Positions 49,632-59,837 of a stretch of DNA of 64,000 nucleotides are shown here, in pieces. The translations under genes were made by a program, and so were the position numbers. The stretch is from positions 62,001-126,000 of the forward strand of contig NZ_VUME01000006.1 in NCBI RefSeq assembly GCF_009696325.1, read 5' to 3'. A model generated the notes under the pieces. It did no database searches. It saw nothing but the letters and a program-made list of their open reading frames with translations, and had not been told where the DNA came from. How positions within the stretch are numbered: position 1 is the first letter of the stretch; each line of letters starts with the position of its first letter. The stretch comes from Collinsella sp. WCA1-178-WT-3 (M1). Lineage in GTDB: Bacteria; Actinomycetota; Coriobacteriia; Coriobacteriales; Coriobacteriaceae.

Positions 49632-51572
49632 TTAGCTATCGGAGTGGCCAGCCGCGGCCTCGGCGCGCTCGGCATTCCATGCAACGAGCGCCTCGTGGAC
49701 CGCCTTGGCAACATCGGCAGGTATGCCGCGAACTTCCGCGATCTCTTGCTCACTCGCCGCGCGCAACCGCTTCATCGAGCCAAAATGGCGCATAATTGCA
49801 CGTTTTCTAGTGGGTCCCACGCCTGGAACGTCATCGAGTACCGAAACCGTCATGGCTTTATCGCGCAATTCGCGATGGAACGTGATGGCAAAACGGTGCG
49901 ATTCGTCGCGCACCTGCTTGATGAGATAGAGCGACGCAGACCCGGTCGGAAGTACGACAGGAGTCTCGTCCCAAGGCACGAAAACCTCCTCATCGGCCTT
50001 TGCCAAACCACAAACTGGTATATCGAGCCCAAGGGCCTCAAGTTGCTTAATTGCAGCCGTCAATTGCGGCTTGCCGCCGTCGACAACGAGCAAATCGGGG
50101 CGCGAGCCAAAACGTTCGTCGGTCATCCGCTCGGGAGCATAGCGACGCCCCAAAACCTCGGACATCGAAACGAAGTCGTTCGCCTCGTCCAATTCGGCCT
50201 GGATTTTAAAGCGGCGGTACTGGCTCTTGTCGGCGTGGCCGTTGGTAAACACCACCATCGAGGCGACCGTAAAGGTGCCATGAAGCGTAGAGATATCGAA
50301 GCACTCGATTCGCATTGGCGGCGCAGGTAGCGCCAAGGCGCTCTCAAGCTCCAGGAGTGCTCGATTGGTGCGATCGTCGGCGTATCCCGTGCGCATCATA
50401 TAACGCATGAGGGCATGACGCGCATTTTTAGATGCCATATCGAGCAACCGGTGTTTTTCGCCGCGCTGAGGCCTATGGAGATGACAGGAACGCTCGCGCT
50501 TGTCCGAAAGCCATTCCCCTAGCGCCTCCGCATCCTCAAGCTCGACGGAAAGGTTCACCTCGGCTGGAATATCAGCCGTCTCGTCGTAATAGCGCTTGAG
50601 AAAGCCCGACTGAAGCTCCTCTTCATCGACATCCAGGCCCTTATCGAGAATGAACTCACAGGTTCGAACCGTTCGCCCCTCGCGCACAACAAACACGCAG
50701 GCGGCCGAAATGGTCTCTTCTCGATAGAAACCAATCACATCGAGATCGACACTCGACGGAAAAACGACCTGCTGTCGGTCGTCCAGGCCCCTAATAACTT
50801 CCAAGCGACGCTTGACGCGCGCCGCCCGCTCAAAATCGAGCGCTTCGGCGGCGTCCGTCATCTCGGATGTAAGCTCATCAACGACATCTTTACGATGGCC
50901 CGACAAAAATCGCTCGACGCGTTTAACGTTTTTAGCATAGTCGGCTGGAGAGATCGCACCGACGCATGCCCCCGGGCCGCGGCCAACATGGAAGTCAAAG
51001 CAGGGACGCCCGTTTTGAGCGCAAATCATATTGACGATATCTTCTTCGCCCTTGTGGGACTCGACGATACGGCGGCATCGACGCCATTCCGCACAAGAAG
51101 CCGAGCAGATCGGGATTACCTTGCGCAGCGTATCAATGGTCTCGCGCGCCGCGCGGCTGTCGGTGTAGGGACCAAAATAACGCGTTCCCGGCTTATGACG
51201 CTCACGAGTATATTTAATAGCTGGGAACAGATCGCTCTTGGTGATAGCGATAAAGGGATAGCTCTTATCGTCCTTAAGGTCGACATTAAAGTACGGATGG
51301 TATTGACCGATCAGGTTGCGCTCGAGCACCAGCGCCTCGTGCTCGTTCTCGACAACGATATAGTCAAAGCTCGCAACCAGCTGCATCATCAGTGGAATCT
51401 TTTGGCGCTCGTCCTGCAGCGTCACATATTGACGCATGCGCGAGCGCAGATTTTTAGCCTTGCCAACGTAAATGACATCGCCCTTGGCATCTTTCCAAAG
51501 GTAGCAGCCAGGCTGCATGGGCACACGCGAAACCTGTTCGGCAAGCGTTGGAATGTTGTCATGACCTGCCAC
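49632..51572 (-). CDS. uvrC: UvrABC excinuclease subunit C
   Basis: This 646-residue dual-incision nuclease has an N-terminal GIY-YIG domain (PGCYLWKDAKGDVIYVGKAKNLRSRM). A UVR/UvrB-binding motif lies near residues 205-240 (LTSEMTDAAEALDFERAARVKRRLEVI). The RNase H-like domain has RIECFDISTLHG and LLVVDGGKPQL. A C-terminal helix-hairpin-helix tail (DVPGVGPTRKRAIMRHFGS) follows. GTG start with AGGTAGG. It is last in the unit uvrA, ybaK, murJ, uvrC and starts 6 nt after murJ. Confidence 0.95.
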   Translation of the reverse strand: MAGHDNIPTLAEQVSRVPMQPGCYLWKDAKGDVIYVGKAKNLRSRMRQYVTLQDERQKIPLMMQLVASFDYIVVENEHEALVLERNLIGQYHPYFNVDLKDDKSYPFIAITKSDLFPAIKYTRERHKPGTRYFGPYTDSRAARETIDTLRKVIPICSASCAEWRRCRRIVESHKGEEDIVNMICAQNGRPCFDFHVGRGPGACVGAISPADYAKNVKRVERFLSGHRKDVVDELTSEMTDAAEALDFERAARVKRRLEVIRGLDDRQQVVFPSSVDLDVIGFYREETISAACVFVVREGRTVRTCEFILDKGLDVDEEELQSGFLKRYYDETADIPAEVNLSVELEDAEALGEWLSDKRERSCHLHRPQRGEKHRLLDMASKNARHALMRYMMRTGYADDRTNRALLELESALALPAPPMRIECFDISTLHGTFTVASMVVFTNGHADKSQYRRFKIQAELDEANDFVSMSEVLGRRYAPERMTDERFGSRPDLLVVDGGKPQLTAAIKQLEALGLDIPVCGLAKADEEVFVPWDETPVVLPTGSASLYLIKQVRDESHRFAITFHRELRDKAMTVSVLDDVPGVGPTRKRAIMRHFGSMKRLRAASEQEIAEVRGIPADVAKAVHEALVAWNAERAEAAAGHSDS

Positions 51573-51578
51573 GACTGC

Positions 51579-53876
51579 CTACCTGCGGCGAAGAAGCGCG
51601 GAGACCTCAGGCATCTTTAGAAGGACGGCAAGGCCAAAAGTCACGGCAAGTGAAACCATGCCCGCGATGCAAACATAGCCCAAGGTAATAAGAATCGATC
51701 CGCCAAGCGCTCCGACAAAACTCTCGAGCGCCCACAAAACGCCGGCACCCGCTGCGGCACCCAGGCCGCCGAGCAAAAGGCCATAGAAGCAGCCGTGCAG
51801 AATAGATTTAACCTGAAGACCCTGCAGACGACGACGCAGCCACCACAGCGAACAGCCGACCAGAATCACATAGTCGACAACATACGAAATCGCAATCGCA
51901 GGCATGCCATAGCCCAGCACCACACCAAACAGCAGAACCGAACCAGCCTGGCCGATGGCAGAGTATAGGCAATAGCGGCTATAGGGCTTCATGTCGAGCA
52001 GCGCCGAGAAGCTCTTCTGCATCAACACGACCACGCCGTAGAGTGGCAGGGAGAGCGCCAGATAAACCAGAAACTCGGACACAAGCGCCACACCCGACTC
52101 GTCGAACTTGCCGGCGCAATAAATCATGTTGAGCGGACGGGCAAACACAATGAGATATAGCGCGAAAGGAATCAGGAAGAAGAGCATCTGGGCCACGCCG
52201 CGCGAGATACCAACGCGCACGCTGTCATAATCCTTTTCCTGGGCATCGTGCGAAAGCTCGGTATAAAGCGCCGTCGAGAGCGAGGCGGCTATCAAGGCAT
52301 AAGGCAGTGTGTACCAAAGGCGCGCATAGGCAATTACAGAAGGACCGGTCTCGGGCTGCACCACCAGCGCGGCTGCGTTGGTAATGGAAGTCGACACGAA
52401 CATGCATACCGTAGCGAGCAACGTCGGGACGCCGAGCGCGAGCGTCTGTCGCAGTGCAGGATCCTTAAAGTCGATATGAATATGAGGCCGGACACCATGC
52501 TTACCGAGTGCGGGAATCTGGCACGCCATCTGGACAAAAACGCCAAGCGTCGTGCCGAGCGAAATCAAAACGACGCCCGCCTGCTCACCAAAGCAGGCAG
52601 ATACGGGAGCGAAGCCCATAAAACTCGCAATGACAATCACATTGTTGAGTACCGGGGCGAACGTCGACCAAAAGTAGTCACGATGCGCGTTAAGAACGCC
52701 CGAGAACACCGAGCCCAAGCCGTAGAACAAAATCTGAATGGCAAAGAAACGGAACATGAATGCAGCGGTATCCATGCTTCCGCCATCGCCCGAAAGGAAC
52801 GACTGCGTCCAGATAAAGCCCGGAGCAAACACGGTGCCCAACACCGAAATGCCGCCCAGCAGCAAAAGCAGGATGCCGAGCAGATTACCTACGTATTCGT
52901 TTGAGGCGTCGCGACCCTGCTCACGACGCACGCCCATGTACACCGGCAAAAAGGCGGTAACCAACATACCGCCCATCACGAGCTCATAGAGCATATTGGG
53001 CAGGTTGTTGGCGACCTGATAGGAAGACGAGAGCAGCGACATGCCGATGGCGGCAGCCATAGCCCAAGTACGGATAAACCCGGTGACGCGCGACACAATG
53101 GTCAGTGCAGTCATGAGGCCGGCAGAACGGCCAACCGTAGAGTAGTCCGACGAGCCCATATCATCTACGTCGTCCTGTGATTGGGGGCTGACTTCAGTGT
53201 GTTGTCGAGAATCAACCTCGATATCAGGCTCATCGATTATCGCGAAGGGGTCGTCGACCAAAACGGCATCATCGGCAGAAAAAGCTCCGTCAACAGGCGT
53301 GACATCGTTGTCAAACGAAGCGTCATCGTTAGCTACGGCATTATTACCAAACACCGTGTCAACTTCCCTGGCGGCAGCGGTTCGACCAGAAAACGACAAA
53401 GGATCCCAATCATCGTCCTCAACAGCAACGCCCTCGACCGGATCGGTCGAGCCGAGCGGTGACCACTCGTCATCCAAAAGCAACTGCTCGCCATCACCGT
53501 CGGTTGCAGGCCTCGCGGGACGATCGGCTGGGACACCCTGCAGTGCGCCCTTTCCCTGAGCCGCCATCAAAAACACCGCCGTCTCATCGGGACGCGGCGC
53601 ACGAGACGCCCCGGCGTCAGGCATCCGTCCGGCACGGGATTGAGCCGCGGCCAAAAACACCGCCGTCTCATCGGGACGAGCCGAAGAGAGAATCGTACGG
53701 GGAGGCACCGTACCGGCACCGGCGGCACGCAAATACACAGCCGTCTCCCCTGGATCTGCAGCAACGGACCAAGCGTTTCGAATCTGGTCATCGACCGAAG
53801 AAGCCTCAGGCGCGGGCGTCTGAGAAGCCGAACCCTTTGCAAAGTGAGCTCCGCGCTTCGATTCTTCCTGCGGCAT
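51579..53876 (-). CDS. murJ: MurJ lipid II flippase with long N-terminal cytoplasmic extension
   Basis: This 765-residue protein: the C-terminal 515 residues are a MurJ/MviN core with about 14 helices (STVGRSAGLMTALTIVSRVT, VANNLPNMLYELVMGGMLVTAF). Residues 1-245 are extra, acidic and disordered-looking. They hold three copies of a motif: ETAVYLRAA (44-52), DETAVFLAAAQ (69-79) and DETAVFLMAAQ (97-107), with 26-28 residue spacing. The motifs resemble the ETTSVF phosphothreonine sites bound by FHA domains in GarA/OdhI. It lies between ybaK (3-nt gap) and uvrC. Confidence 0.9.
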   Translation of the reverse strand: MPQEESKRGAHFAKGSASQTPAPEASSVDDQIRNAWSVAADPGETAVYLRAAGAGTVPPRTILSSARPDETAVFLAAAQSRAGRMPDAGASRAPRPDETAVFLMAAQGKGALQGVPADRPARPATDGDGEQLLLDDEWSPLGSTDPVEGVAVEDDDWDPLSFSGRTAAAREVDTVFGNNAVANDDASFDNDVTPVDGAFSADDAVLVDDPFAIIDEPDIEVDSRQHTEVSPQSQDDVDDMGSSDYSTVGRSAGLMTALTIVSRVTGFIRTWAMAAAIGMSLLSSSYQVANNLPNMLYELVMGGMLVTAFLPVYMGVRREQGRDASNEYVGNLLGILLLLLGGISVLGTVFAPGFIWTQSFLSGDGGSMDTAAFMFRFFAIQILFYGLGSVFSGVLNAHRDYFWSTFAPVLNNVIVIASFMGFAPVSACFGEQAGVVLISLGTTLGVFVQMACQIPALGKHGVRPHIHIDFKDPALRQTLALGVPTLLATVCMFVSTSITNAAALVVQPETGPSVIAYARLWYTLPYALIAASLSTALYTELSHDAQEKDYDSVRVGISRGVAQMLFFLIPFALYLIVFARPLNMIYCAGKFDESGVALVSEFLVYLALSLPLYGVVVLMQKSFSALLDMKPYSRYCLYSAIGQAGSVLLFGVVLGYGMPAIAISYVVDYVILVGCSLWWLRRRLQGLQVKSILHGCFYGLLLGGLGAAAGAGVLWALESFVGALGGSILITLGYVCIAGMVSLAVTFGLAVLLKMPEVSALLRRR
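53557..53678. repeat. 38-bp tandem-spaced repeat encoding the DETAVF motif
   Basis: 53557-53594 and 53641-53678 match at 35 of 38 positions (CAAAAACACCGCCGTCTCAT in common). They encode successive DETAVFL..AAQ units of the MurJ extension, and the high DNA identity suggests recent duplication. Confidence 0.7.
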
Positions 53877-53879
53877 CGC

Positions 53880-54380
53880 TCAGTCCTCTCTCGTGATCGG
53901 GGCAACCGTCGCCCCGCAAAATGCAACTAAGTCGTCGGGGGCAAGCTCAAGTTGATAGCCACGCTTACCGCCTGAGATAAAAATGGTATCCCAAAGGACG
54001 CATGTCTCATCGATCAGCGTCCGAAAGCGTTTTTTCATGCCGACTGGACTGCAGCCGCCCCGGACATACCCCGTCGCGGCAAGCAAGTCCTTGACATGCA
54101 TCATGGTCAGCGACTTTTCACCAGCGGCGCGCGCTGCGGCCTTTAGGTCAAGCTCGTCGGCAACGGGAAGACAGCACACAACGTGTTCGTTGGACGGTGT
54201 CACGCAAACCAAGGTCTTAAACCCCTGGCCAGGCTCCTCGCCAAGTTGTTCCAAAATTGCAACGCCTAAACCCACCGACTCATCGCCATCGTCTTCATAC
54301 GTATGGAGAATATAGGAGATGCCGGCGTTTTCCAGCTCGCGCATCGCATTGGTTTTCGGCGTCTTTGCAGCCTTTGCCAT
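53880..54380 (-). CDS. ybaK: Cys-tRNA(Pro) deacylase YbaK/EbsC
   Basis: This 166-residue aminoacyl-tRNA editing domain protein has KTNAMRELENAGISYILHTY, FKTLVCVTPSNEHVVCCLPV, LLAATGYVRGGCSPVGMKKRF (the GYxRGGCSPxG family signature with catalytic Lys nearby) and the DETxxxWDTIFISGGKRGYQLEL end. It clears Cys mischarged on tRNA(Pro). ATG at 54380 with GGAAGGGAC upstream. Located between uvrA and murJ. Confidence 0.92.
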   Translation of the reverse strand: MAKAAKTPKTNAMRELENAGISYILHTYEDDGDESVGLGVAILEQLGEEPGQGFKTLVCVTPSNEHVVCCLPVADELDLKAAARAAGEKSLTMMHVKDLLAATGYVRGGCSPVGMKKRFRTLIDETCVLWDTIFISGGKRGYQLELAPDDLVAFCGATVAPITRED

Positions 54381-54458
54381 GGCATGTCCCTTCCCTCGCA
54401 TTCGAACGTAACGCCTAAGTATATGTCCAATTTAGCCGCATACGTCATCTCGACACAC

Positions 54459-54497
54459 AGAAGCGCCACCGAATCGAAAGGAATCGGTGGCGCTTCT
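54459..54497 (-). terminator. Hairpin downstream of uvrA
   Basis: A perfect 14-bp AGAAGCGCCACCGA stem (54459-54472, 54484-54497), 11-nt loop and no T-tract. It separates uvrA from ybaK and probably causes partial termination or stabilises the uvrA mRNA. Confidence 0.5.
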
Positions 54498-54514
54498 CGT
54501 CCGACGGCGTCTCT

Positions 54515-57394
54515 TTACTGGGCGTCGAGTTGTGCCTGGCGCTCGCGGTCGCGCTTGAGCAGCGGTGCCAAGAACTTGCCCGTGTAACTCTGCGAACATG
54601 CCGCGACCTGCTCCGGCGTACCCGAGACCACGACGGTTCCGCCGCCATTGCCGCCCTCGGGACCCATATCGATCAGGCGGTCGGCAACCTTGATGACATC
54701 AAGGTTGTGTTCAATCACCAGCACCGTGTTGCCCGCATCGACCAAGCGCTGCAGCACATCGAGCAGCTGGCGGACGTCCTCAAAATGAAGGCCGGTCGTC
54801 GGCTCGTCCAAAATATAGAACGTCTTGCCCGTCTGGCGTCGATGAAGCTCCTTGGCGAGTTTCACACGCTGCGCCTCGCCGCCCGAAAGCGTCGTGGCAG
54901 GCTGCCCCAAACTCACATAGCCCAAGCCAACGTCATACAAAGTCTGAAGCTTGCGCTTAATCTGCGGGATATTCCCAAAGAAGACCAGCGCCTCGGTGAC
55001 GCTCATGTCGAGCACGTCCGAGATGGTCTTGCCACGGTAGGTGACCTCGAGTGTCTCGCGGTTGTAGCGTTTACCGCCGCAAACTTCGCAGGGAACGTAG
55101 ATATCGGGAAGAAAGTGCATCTCGATCTTGATCTGTCCGTCGCCCTTGCACGCCTCACAGCGCCCGCCACTCACATTAAAGGAAAAACGACCCGGCGAGT
55201 AGCCGCGCGCCTTCGACTCCGGCGTACTCGCAAACAGCGCGCGAAGATCATCCCACAGGCCAATATAGGTAGCAGGGTTGGAACGCGGTGTGCGGCCAAT
55301 CGGCGACTGGTCGATATCGATAACCTTATCGATACACTCGATGCCCTCGATTTTCTTATACGGACCCACAGGGCGCGTCGAACGGTGAATAGCATTCGTA
55401 AGGGCAGGCGCAATGGTGTCGGTAACCAGGGAGCTCTTGCCCGATCCCGACACGCCGGTAACAACCGTAAGCGTACCAAACTCGATCTTGGCAGTAACGT
55501 TTTTGAGGTTGTTAGCTCGAGCGCCCGTAATTTTAAGGCAGCCGCGACCGGGCTTGCGCCGTTCATCAGGCACCCGGATCATTCGTTTGCCGGTCAGATA
55601 AGCGCCCGTCATCGACTCAGGACACGCCATGATATCGGCAGGCGTTCCCGCCGCGACTACGTGTCCGCCGTTGACGCCGGCACCGGGCCCCATGTCGATC
55701 ACGTAGTCGGCGGCACGGATCGTGTCCTCGTCGTGTTCGACGACGATGACGGTATTGCCGATATCGCGCAGGCGCTCAAGGGTCTTGATCAGGCGCTCGT
55801 TGTCACGCTGATGAAGGCCGATCGATGGCTCGTCCAAAATGTACAGGACACCCATGAGGCCGGCGCCGATCTGCGTTGCCAGGCGAATACGCTGCGCCTC
55901 GCCACCAGAAAGCGTCGCCGAGGCACGATCGAGCGTCAGATAGTCGAGTCCAACATCGACCAGAAAACGCAAGCGCTCCAGGATTTCCTTGACGATGCGC
56001 CCGCCGATAAACTGTTGGCGCTCGGTGAGCTCCAGGCCCTCAAAAAACTCGAGCGACTCACGGCACGACAGGCAACAAACCTCGTAAATGGACTTGCCGC
56101 CCACGGTGACGGCGAGCATCTCAGGGCGCAAACGAGCGCCGTGGCAGCTCGAGCACGGTTCCTCGCGAATGTACTTCTCCAAGCGCGCCTTGGTGTTCTC
56201 GTTCGTCGTCTCGGTATAGCGTTCGTACAGGATGTTGCGAACGCCCGAAAACTTGGTATCCCACTGGCTACGACGTCCGTCGAGCTTTTGGTAGTCAACC
56301 GAGATCTTCGTATCGCCCAGGCCATCCAAGAATGCACGACGCACGCGAGGGGGCAAGTCCTCCCACGGCGTATCGGCGCTTACCTTAAAGTGTTTACAGA
56401 CCGCAGCAAAAATCTGCGGGTAGTAGTTCGAATTGCCAAACAGGCTACCAAAGACTCCGTCGGCAATGGACTTCGAGGGGTCCTCGATCAGCGCCTCGGC
56501 ATCAACGGTTTTCTTAAAGCCCAGGCCGTCGCACTCAGGACATGCGCCATAGGGAGCGTTAAACGAAAAATCACGCGGCTGAAGATCGTCAATGGAGTGT
56601 CCATGCTCCGGGCACGCCAAGGCCAACGAATACTCCAGCAGCTCGCCCTCGGTCCCCTCGGGAGCATCACGATCGGGCAGCATGTACACATTTACATTGC
56701 CGTGAGCCAGCGCGGTCGCCTGCTCAACGGACTCGGCGATACGGCCCAGAGAGTTCTCACGGATCACGATGCGATCGACCACGACCTCGATATCGTGCTT
56801 GAACTTCTTGTCCAGATCGATTGGATCGTCGAGCGAGCGCACTTCACCGTCGACACGCACGCGGCTAAAGCCCTCGGCGCGAAGGTCCTCAAACAGTTTG
56901 GTGTACTCGCCTTTTCGCCCGCGCACCACCGGTGCCAGCACAAACGCGCGGCGACCCTCCCCCGCCGCCAAGACCTTGTCGGCAACCTGGTCGGTCGTCT
57001 GGCGCTCAATGACGCGGCCGCATTCGGGACAGTGCGGGGTGCCCACACGGGCGAACAGCAGGCGCAGATAGTCATAAATCTCGGTTACGGTGCCAACCGT
57101 CGAGCGAGGGTTTTTAGACGTCGTCTTTTGGTCGATCGACACCGCCGGCGAAAGGCCGTCGATTGAATCCAAGTCGGGTTTGTCCATCTGGCCCAAGAAC
57201 TGGCGCGCATAGCTCGAAAGGCTCTCGACGTATCGACGCTGGCCCTCGGCATAGATAGTGTCAAATGCCAGCGAGCTCTTGCCCGAGCCAGAAAGACCGG
57301 TAATGACCACGAGTTGGTCACGCGGAATGGAAACATCGATATCACGGAGGTTGTGCTCACGAGCGCCGCGAATAACGATAGAAGAATCAGACAT
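54515..57394 (-). CDS. uvrA: UvrABC excinuclease subunit A
   Basis: This 959-residue DNA-damage sensor has two ABC ATPase modules: Walker [18 protein letters not shown] and [17 protein letters not shown], with two ABC signatures [14 protein letters not shown] and [14 protein letters not shown]. Zinc fingers are [22 protein letters not shown] and [17 protein letters not shown]. It loads UvrB at lesions. ATG at 57394 ([16 protein letters not shown]) with AGGAGC upstream; a longer open frame is rejected. It is the first gene of its unit. Confidence 0.96.
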   Translation of the reverse strand: MSDSSIVIRGAREHNLRDIDVSIPRDQLVVITGLSGSGKSSLAFDTIYAEGQRRYVESLSSYARQFLGQMDKPDLDSIDGLSPAVSIDQKTTSKNPRSTVGTVTEIYDYLRLLFARVGTPHCPECGRVIERQTTDQVADKVLAAGEGRRAFVLAPVVRGRKGEYTKLFEDLRAEGFSRVRVDGEVRSLDDPIDLDKKFKHDIEVVVDRIVIRENSLGRIAESVEQATALAHGNVNVYMLPDRDAPEGTEGELLEYSLALACPEHGHSIDDLQPRDFSFNAPYGACPECDGLGFKKTVDAEALIEDPSKSIADGVFGSLFGNSNYYPQIFAAVCKHFKVSADTPWEDLPPRVRRAFLDGLGDTKISVDYQKLDGRRSQWDTKFSGVRNILYERYTETTNENTKARLEKYIREEPCSSCHGARLRPEMLAVTVGGKSIYEVCCLSCRESLEFFEGLELTERQQFIGGRIVKEILERLRFLVDVGLDYLTLDRASATLSGGEAQRIRLATQIGAGLMGVLYILDEPSIGLHQRDNERLIKTLERLRDIGNTVIVVEHDEDTIRAADYVIDMGPGAGVNGGHVVAAGTPADIMACPESMTGAYLTGKRMIRVPDERRKPGRGCLKITGARANNLKNVTAKIEFGTLTVVTGVSGSGKSSLVTDTIAPALTNAIHRSTRPVGPYKKIEGIECIDKVIDIDQSPIGRTPRSNPATYIGLWDDLRALFASTPESKARGYSPGRFSFNVSGGRCEACKGDGQIKIEMHFLPDIYVPCEVCGGKRYNRETLEVTYRGKTISDVLDMSVTEALVFFGNIPQIKRKLQTLYDVGLGYVSLGQPATTLSGGEAQRVKLAKELHRRQTGKTFYILDEPTTGLHFEDVRQLLDVLQRLVDAGNTVLVIEHNLDVIKVADRLIDMGPEGGNGGGTVVVSGTPEQVAACSQSYTGKFLAPLLKRDRERQAQLDAQ

Positions 57395-57569
57395 GGAAGC
57401 TCCTTGCCTCCTATTGCATCGAATCATACTGCCGATGAGTTTAGCGCACTCGACGCGCACAGATGTTCGTAATACAAGATTCGCAGACCTTTAGCTTTGT
57501 CCGACGCACGCATGCTGCGTGTCCGACCCACGCTTTCGAATGCCATCGATTACCCATCGCACATCACAA

Positions 57570-57599
57570 ATGACTCCCGCTCGCAAACGAGGGTACAAT
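57570..57599 (+). promoter_or_regulatory. Candidate promoter of mrp
   Basis: ATGACT (57570-57575) and TACAAT (57594-57599) with 18-bp spacing, 56 nt before the mrp start. The -10 is good and the -35 is weak. Confidence 0.4.
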
Positions 57600-57654
57600 G
57601 ACGCTCATGTCACATCACGGGGCCCCGGCCCCAACATATACAAAGGAGTCATAC

Positions 57655-58485
57655 ATGGGTTGCGAGCACGCACAGGCCGCCGGCGGACAAACGTTGCCGT
57701 CGCAATTTGAGGAGAATACGCTGTCCGAGGTCAAACGCGTCATCGCCGTGCTTTCCGGCAAGGGCGGTGTCGGCAAGTCGTTTGTCACCGGTGCCATCGC
57801 CACCGAGCTTGCCCGTCACGGCCACAAGGTCGGCGTCCTCGATGCCGACATCACCGGTCCCTCTATCCCCAAGATGTTCGGTATGAGCGGACGCCACGTC
57901 CATGCCCTTGGCAACCTTATGCTGCCCGAAATCTCCGAGCACGGCGTCAAGGTCATGAGCTCCAACCTGCTGCTCCAAAACGAGACCGACCCCGTCCTTT
58001 GGCGCGGTCCGGTCATCGCAGGCGCCATTAGGCAGTTCTGGAGCGAGACCTCGTGGGGCCCCATCGACTACCTGCTGGTCGACATGCCTCCGGGAACAGG
58101 CGACGTCGCGCTCACCGTCTTCCAGTCGCTGCCCGTCGACGGCATCGTCATCGTCACGAGCCCGCAGGATCTGGTCTCGATGATCGTCGCCAAGGCGGTT
58201 AACATGGCCGAGAAGATGAACGTCCCCATTCTGGGCATTGTCGAGAACATGAGCTATATTGAGTGCCCCGACTGCGGCAAGAAGATCGAGGTCTTTGGCA
58301 AGAGCAAGCTTCCCGAGGTCGCAGAGCGCTATAACCTCGACATCTTGGGCCAGCTTCCCATTAATCCAGCACTCGCCGAGGCCTGCGATAAGGGCGAGAT
58401 CGAGACCGCGCTGCCCGACGGCATGTTGCCCCAGGCCGTCTCTGCCGTCGAGGCCATTGCCCCGCACGAGACCGACGAGGCCTAA
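57655..58485 (+). CDS. mrp: Mrp/ApbC-type Fe-S cluster carrier ATPase
   Basis: This 276-residue P-loop ATPase has the deviant Walker A IAVLSGKGGVGKSFVTGAIA, switch VGVLDADITGPSIPKMFGM, LLVDMPPGTGDVALTVFQ, and the CPDCGKKIEVFG cysteine pair that bridges a 4Fe-4S cluster in a dimer. It delivers Fe-S clusters. ATG at 57655 has AAAGGAG upstream. Followed without a gap by an FAD protein gene. Confidence 0.9.
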   Translation: MGCEHAQAAGGQTLPSQFEENTLSEVKRVIAVLSGKGGVGKSFVTGAIATELARHGHKVGVLDADITGPSIPKMFGMSGRHVHALGNLMLPEISEHGVKVMSSNLLLQNETDPVLWRGPVIAGAIRQFWSETSWGPIDYLLVDMPPGTGDVALTVFQSLPVDGIVIVTSPQDLVSMIVAKAVNMAEKMNVPILGIVENMSYIECPDCGKKIEVFGKSKLPEVAERYNLDILGQLPINPALAEACDKGEIETALPDGMLPQAVSAVEAIAPHETDEA

Positions 58486-59757
58486 GTGAACACGAGCGCC
58501 TTCTATGACGTCCTGGTAATCGGCGGCGGGGCTTCAGGCCTCGCCGCCGCCATTACGGCCGCACGCGCTGGCAAAAGCGCCTGCATCGTTGAGCGCGATG
58601 TCGCCTGCGGCCTTAAGCTCCTTGCGACCGGCAACGGTCGCTGCAACCTCTCCAACGAATCGATTGAACCACAGCGGTATAACCACCCCGCATTCGTCGA
58701 ATCCGTCATGGGCCCCCAGCCCGAACAAGAGCTTATGGGTTTCTTCTCCTCGCTGGGCATCATGACAACCTCCGAGGAAGGCCGGCTGTACCCGCGCTCC
58801 CTTCGCGCCGAATCGGTACGCGACGCGCTTCTCAACGTTTGCGACCGCCTGGGTATCACCTTAATCTGCGGAGCCAACGTTGCCTCGGCGCACAAAGCTT
58901 CCGAAGGCTGGGCACTCCAAATAAACCGTCCAGCGCGGGCACTCAAGGCAAAAAAGCACGACGACCGAAAATCGGAGCTCCGCTCGCTTCGGAAGGCACT
59001 CGCCGATATCCCTCACAAGAACGAGGCCCTGGAGGCGCGCGCCGTAATTATCGCCACGGGTGGCAACCCCACCGGTATCGCCGATACGTTTCGCCTCCCC
59101 CTCACTTCGCTGCGCCCCATCCTCTGCCCCGTATCGGCAACGGTCGTTGGCGATCGGGCGGCACTCAAGACGTTGGATGGCCTGCGCGTCCGCGCCCGCT
59201 TGACGCTCACCCGTAACCATAGGGAGCTCTGGCACGAAGACGGTGAAGTGCTGTTTCGAACCTTCGGCATCTCGGGCGTCGCTGTCTTTAACCTCTCCCG
59301 TCGTATCCAGCGCGGCGATACGATCCTGCTCGACGTTTTCCCCGACCTCTCTAAAGACGAGTTGCTCGATATGCTTAACAGGCGCGTTGAGCTGCTCGGC
59401 GGCTTTTCGCCCCGCGATCCCCGTTGGCTCGACGGCATGCTCGCCCCGCAACTCTCCCGCGTCGTCTGCACAGCGTTCGAGCAGTGCCATCCAGGCTCCG
59501 ACGATGTCATCCACCTGGTCTCGATCCTCAAGCACTTTAAGTTGCTCGTCGTGGGAACAGCCGAGGAGCGCTCGGCGCAGGTCACGCGGGGTGGCGTATC
59601 TGTCGAGAGCATCTCAACACCCAGTCTACGCGCGTGCAGCGTTGTCGACGCCCCGCTTTACGTCTGCGGCGAAGCGCTCGACATCGACGCCGATTGCGGA
59701 GGCTTTAACCTTGCGTGGGCCTGGATCTCGGGCATTCGCGCTGCAAGCAGCCTGTAG
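58486..59757 (+). CDS. HI0933/BaiN-type FAD-dependent oxidoreductase
   Basis: This 423-residue flavoprotein has an N-terminal FAD site VLVIGGGASGLAAAITAARAG with EKD-like acidic residue (VERD) and LLATGNGRCNLSNES, the family signature. The C-terminal LYVCGEALDIDADCGGFNLAWAW is also conserved. The family includes BaiN and uncharacterised reductases of gut bacteria; the substrate here is unknown. The GTG start immediately follows the mrp TAA, so the two are cotranslated. Confidence 0.85.
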   Translation: MNTSAFYDVLVIGGGASGLAAAITAARAGKSACIVERDVACGLKLLATGNGRCNLSNESIEPQRYNHPAFVESVMGPQPEQELMGFFSSLGIMTTSEEGRLYPRSLRAESVRDALLNVCDRLGITLICGANVASAHKASEGWALQINRPARALKAKKHDDRKSELRSLRKALADIPHKNEALEARAVIIATGGNPTGIADTFRLPLTSLRPILCPVSATVVGDRAALKTLDGLRVRARLTLTRNHRELWHEDGEVLFRTFGISGVAVFNLSRRIQRGDTILLDVFPDLSKDELLDMLNRRVELLGGFSPRDPRWLDGMLAPQLSRVVCTAFEQCHPGSDDVIHLVSILKHFKLLVVGTAEERSAQVTRGGVSVESISTPSLRACSVVDAPLYVCGEALDIDADCGGFNLAWAWISGIRAASSL

Positions 59758-59788
59758 CCGCACAGTCTATAATCAAAAACGCATTCGG

Positions 59789-59818
59789 GCCGTCTGGAAT
59801 ACCGGACGGCCTCTTTCT
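59789..59818 (+). terminator. Terminator after the BaiN-type gene
   Basis: GCCGTC(T)GG/CC(G)GACGGC stem (59789-59797, 59802-59810) with an AATA loop and CTCTTTCTT tail. A weak terminator 20 nt before the next start, so it may attenuate. Confidence 0.55.
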
Positions 59819-59837
59819 TGCCTCTAAGGAGACCTCG

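Noticed and set aside
54530-57166. An 878-codon plus-strand open frame opposite uvrA
   Set aside because: High GC third positions of uvrA keep the complementary frame open. No domain is visible, and UvrA motifs on the other strand explain the region.
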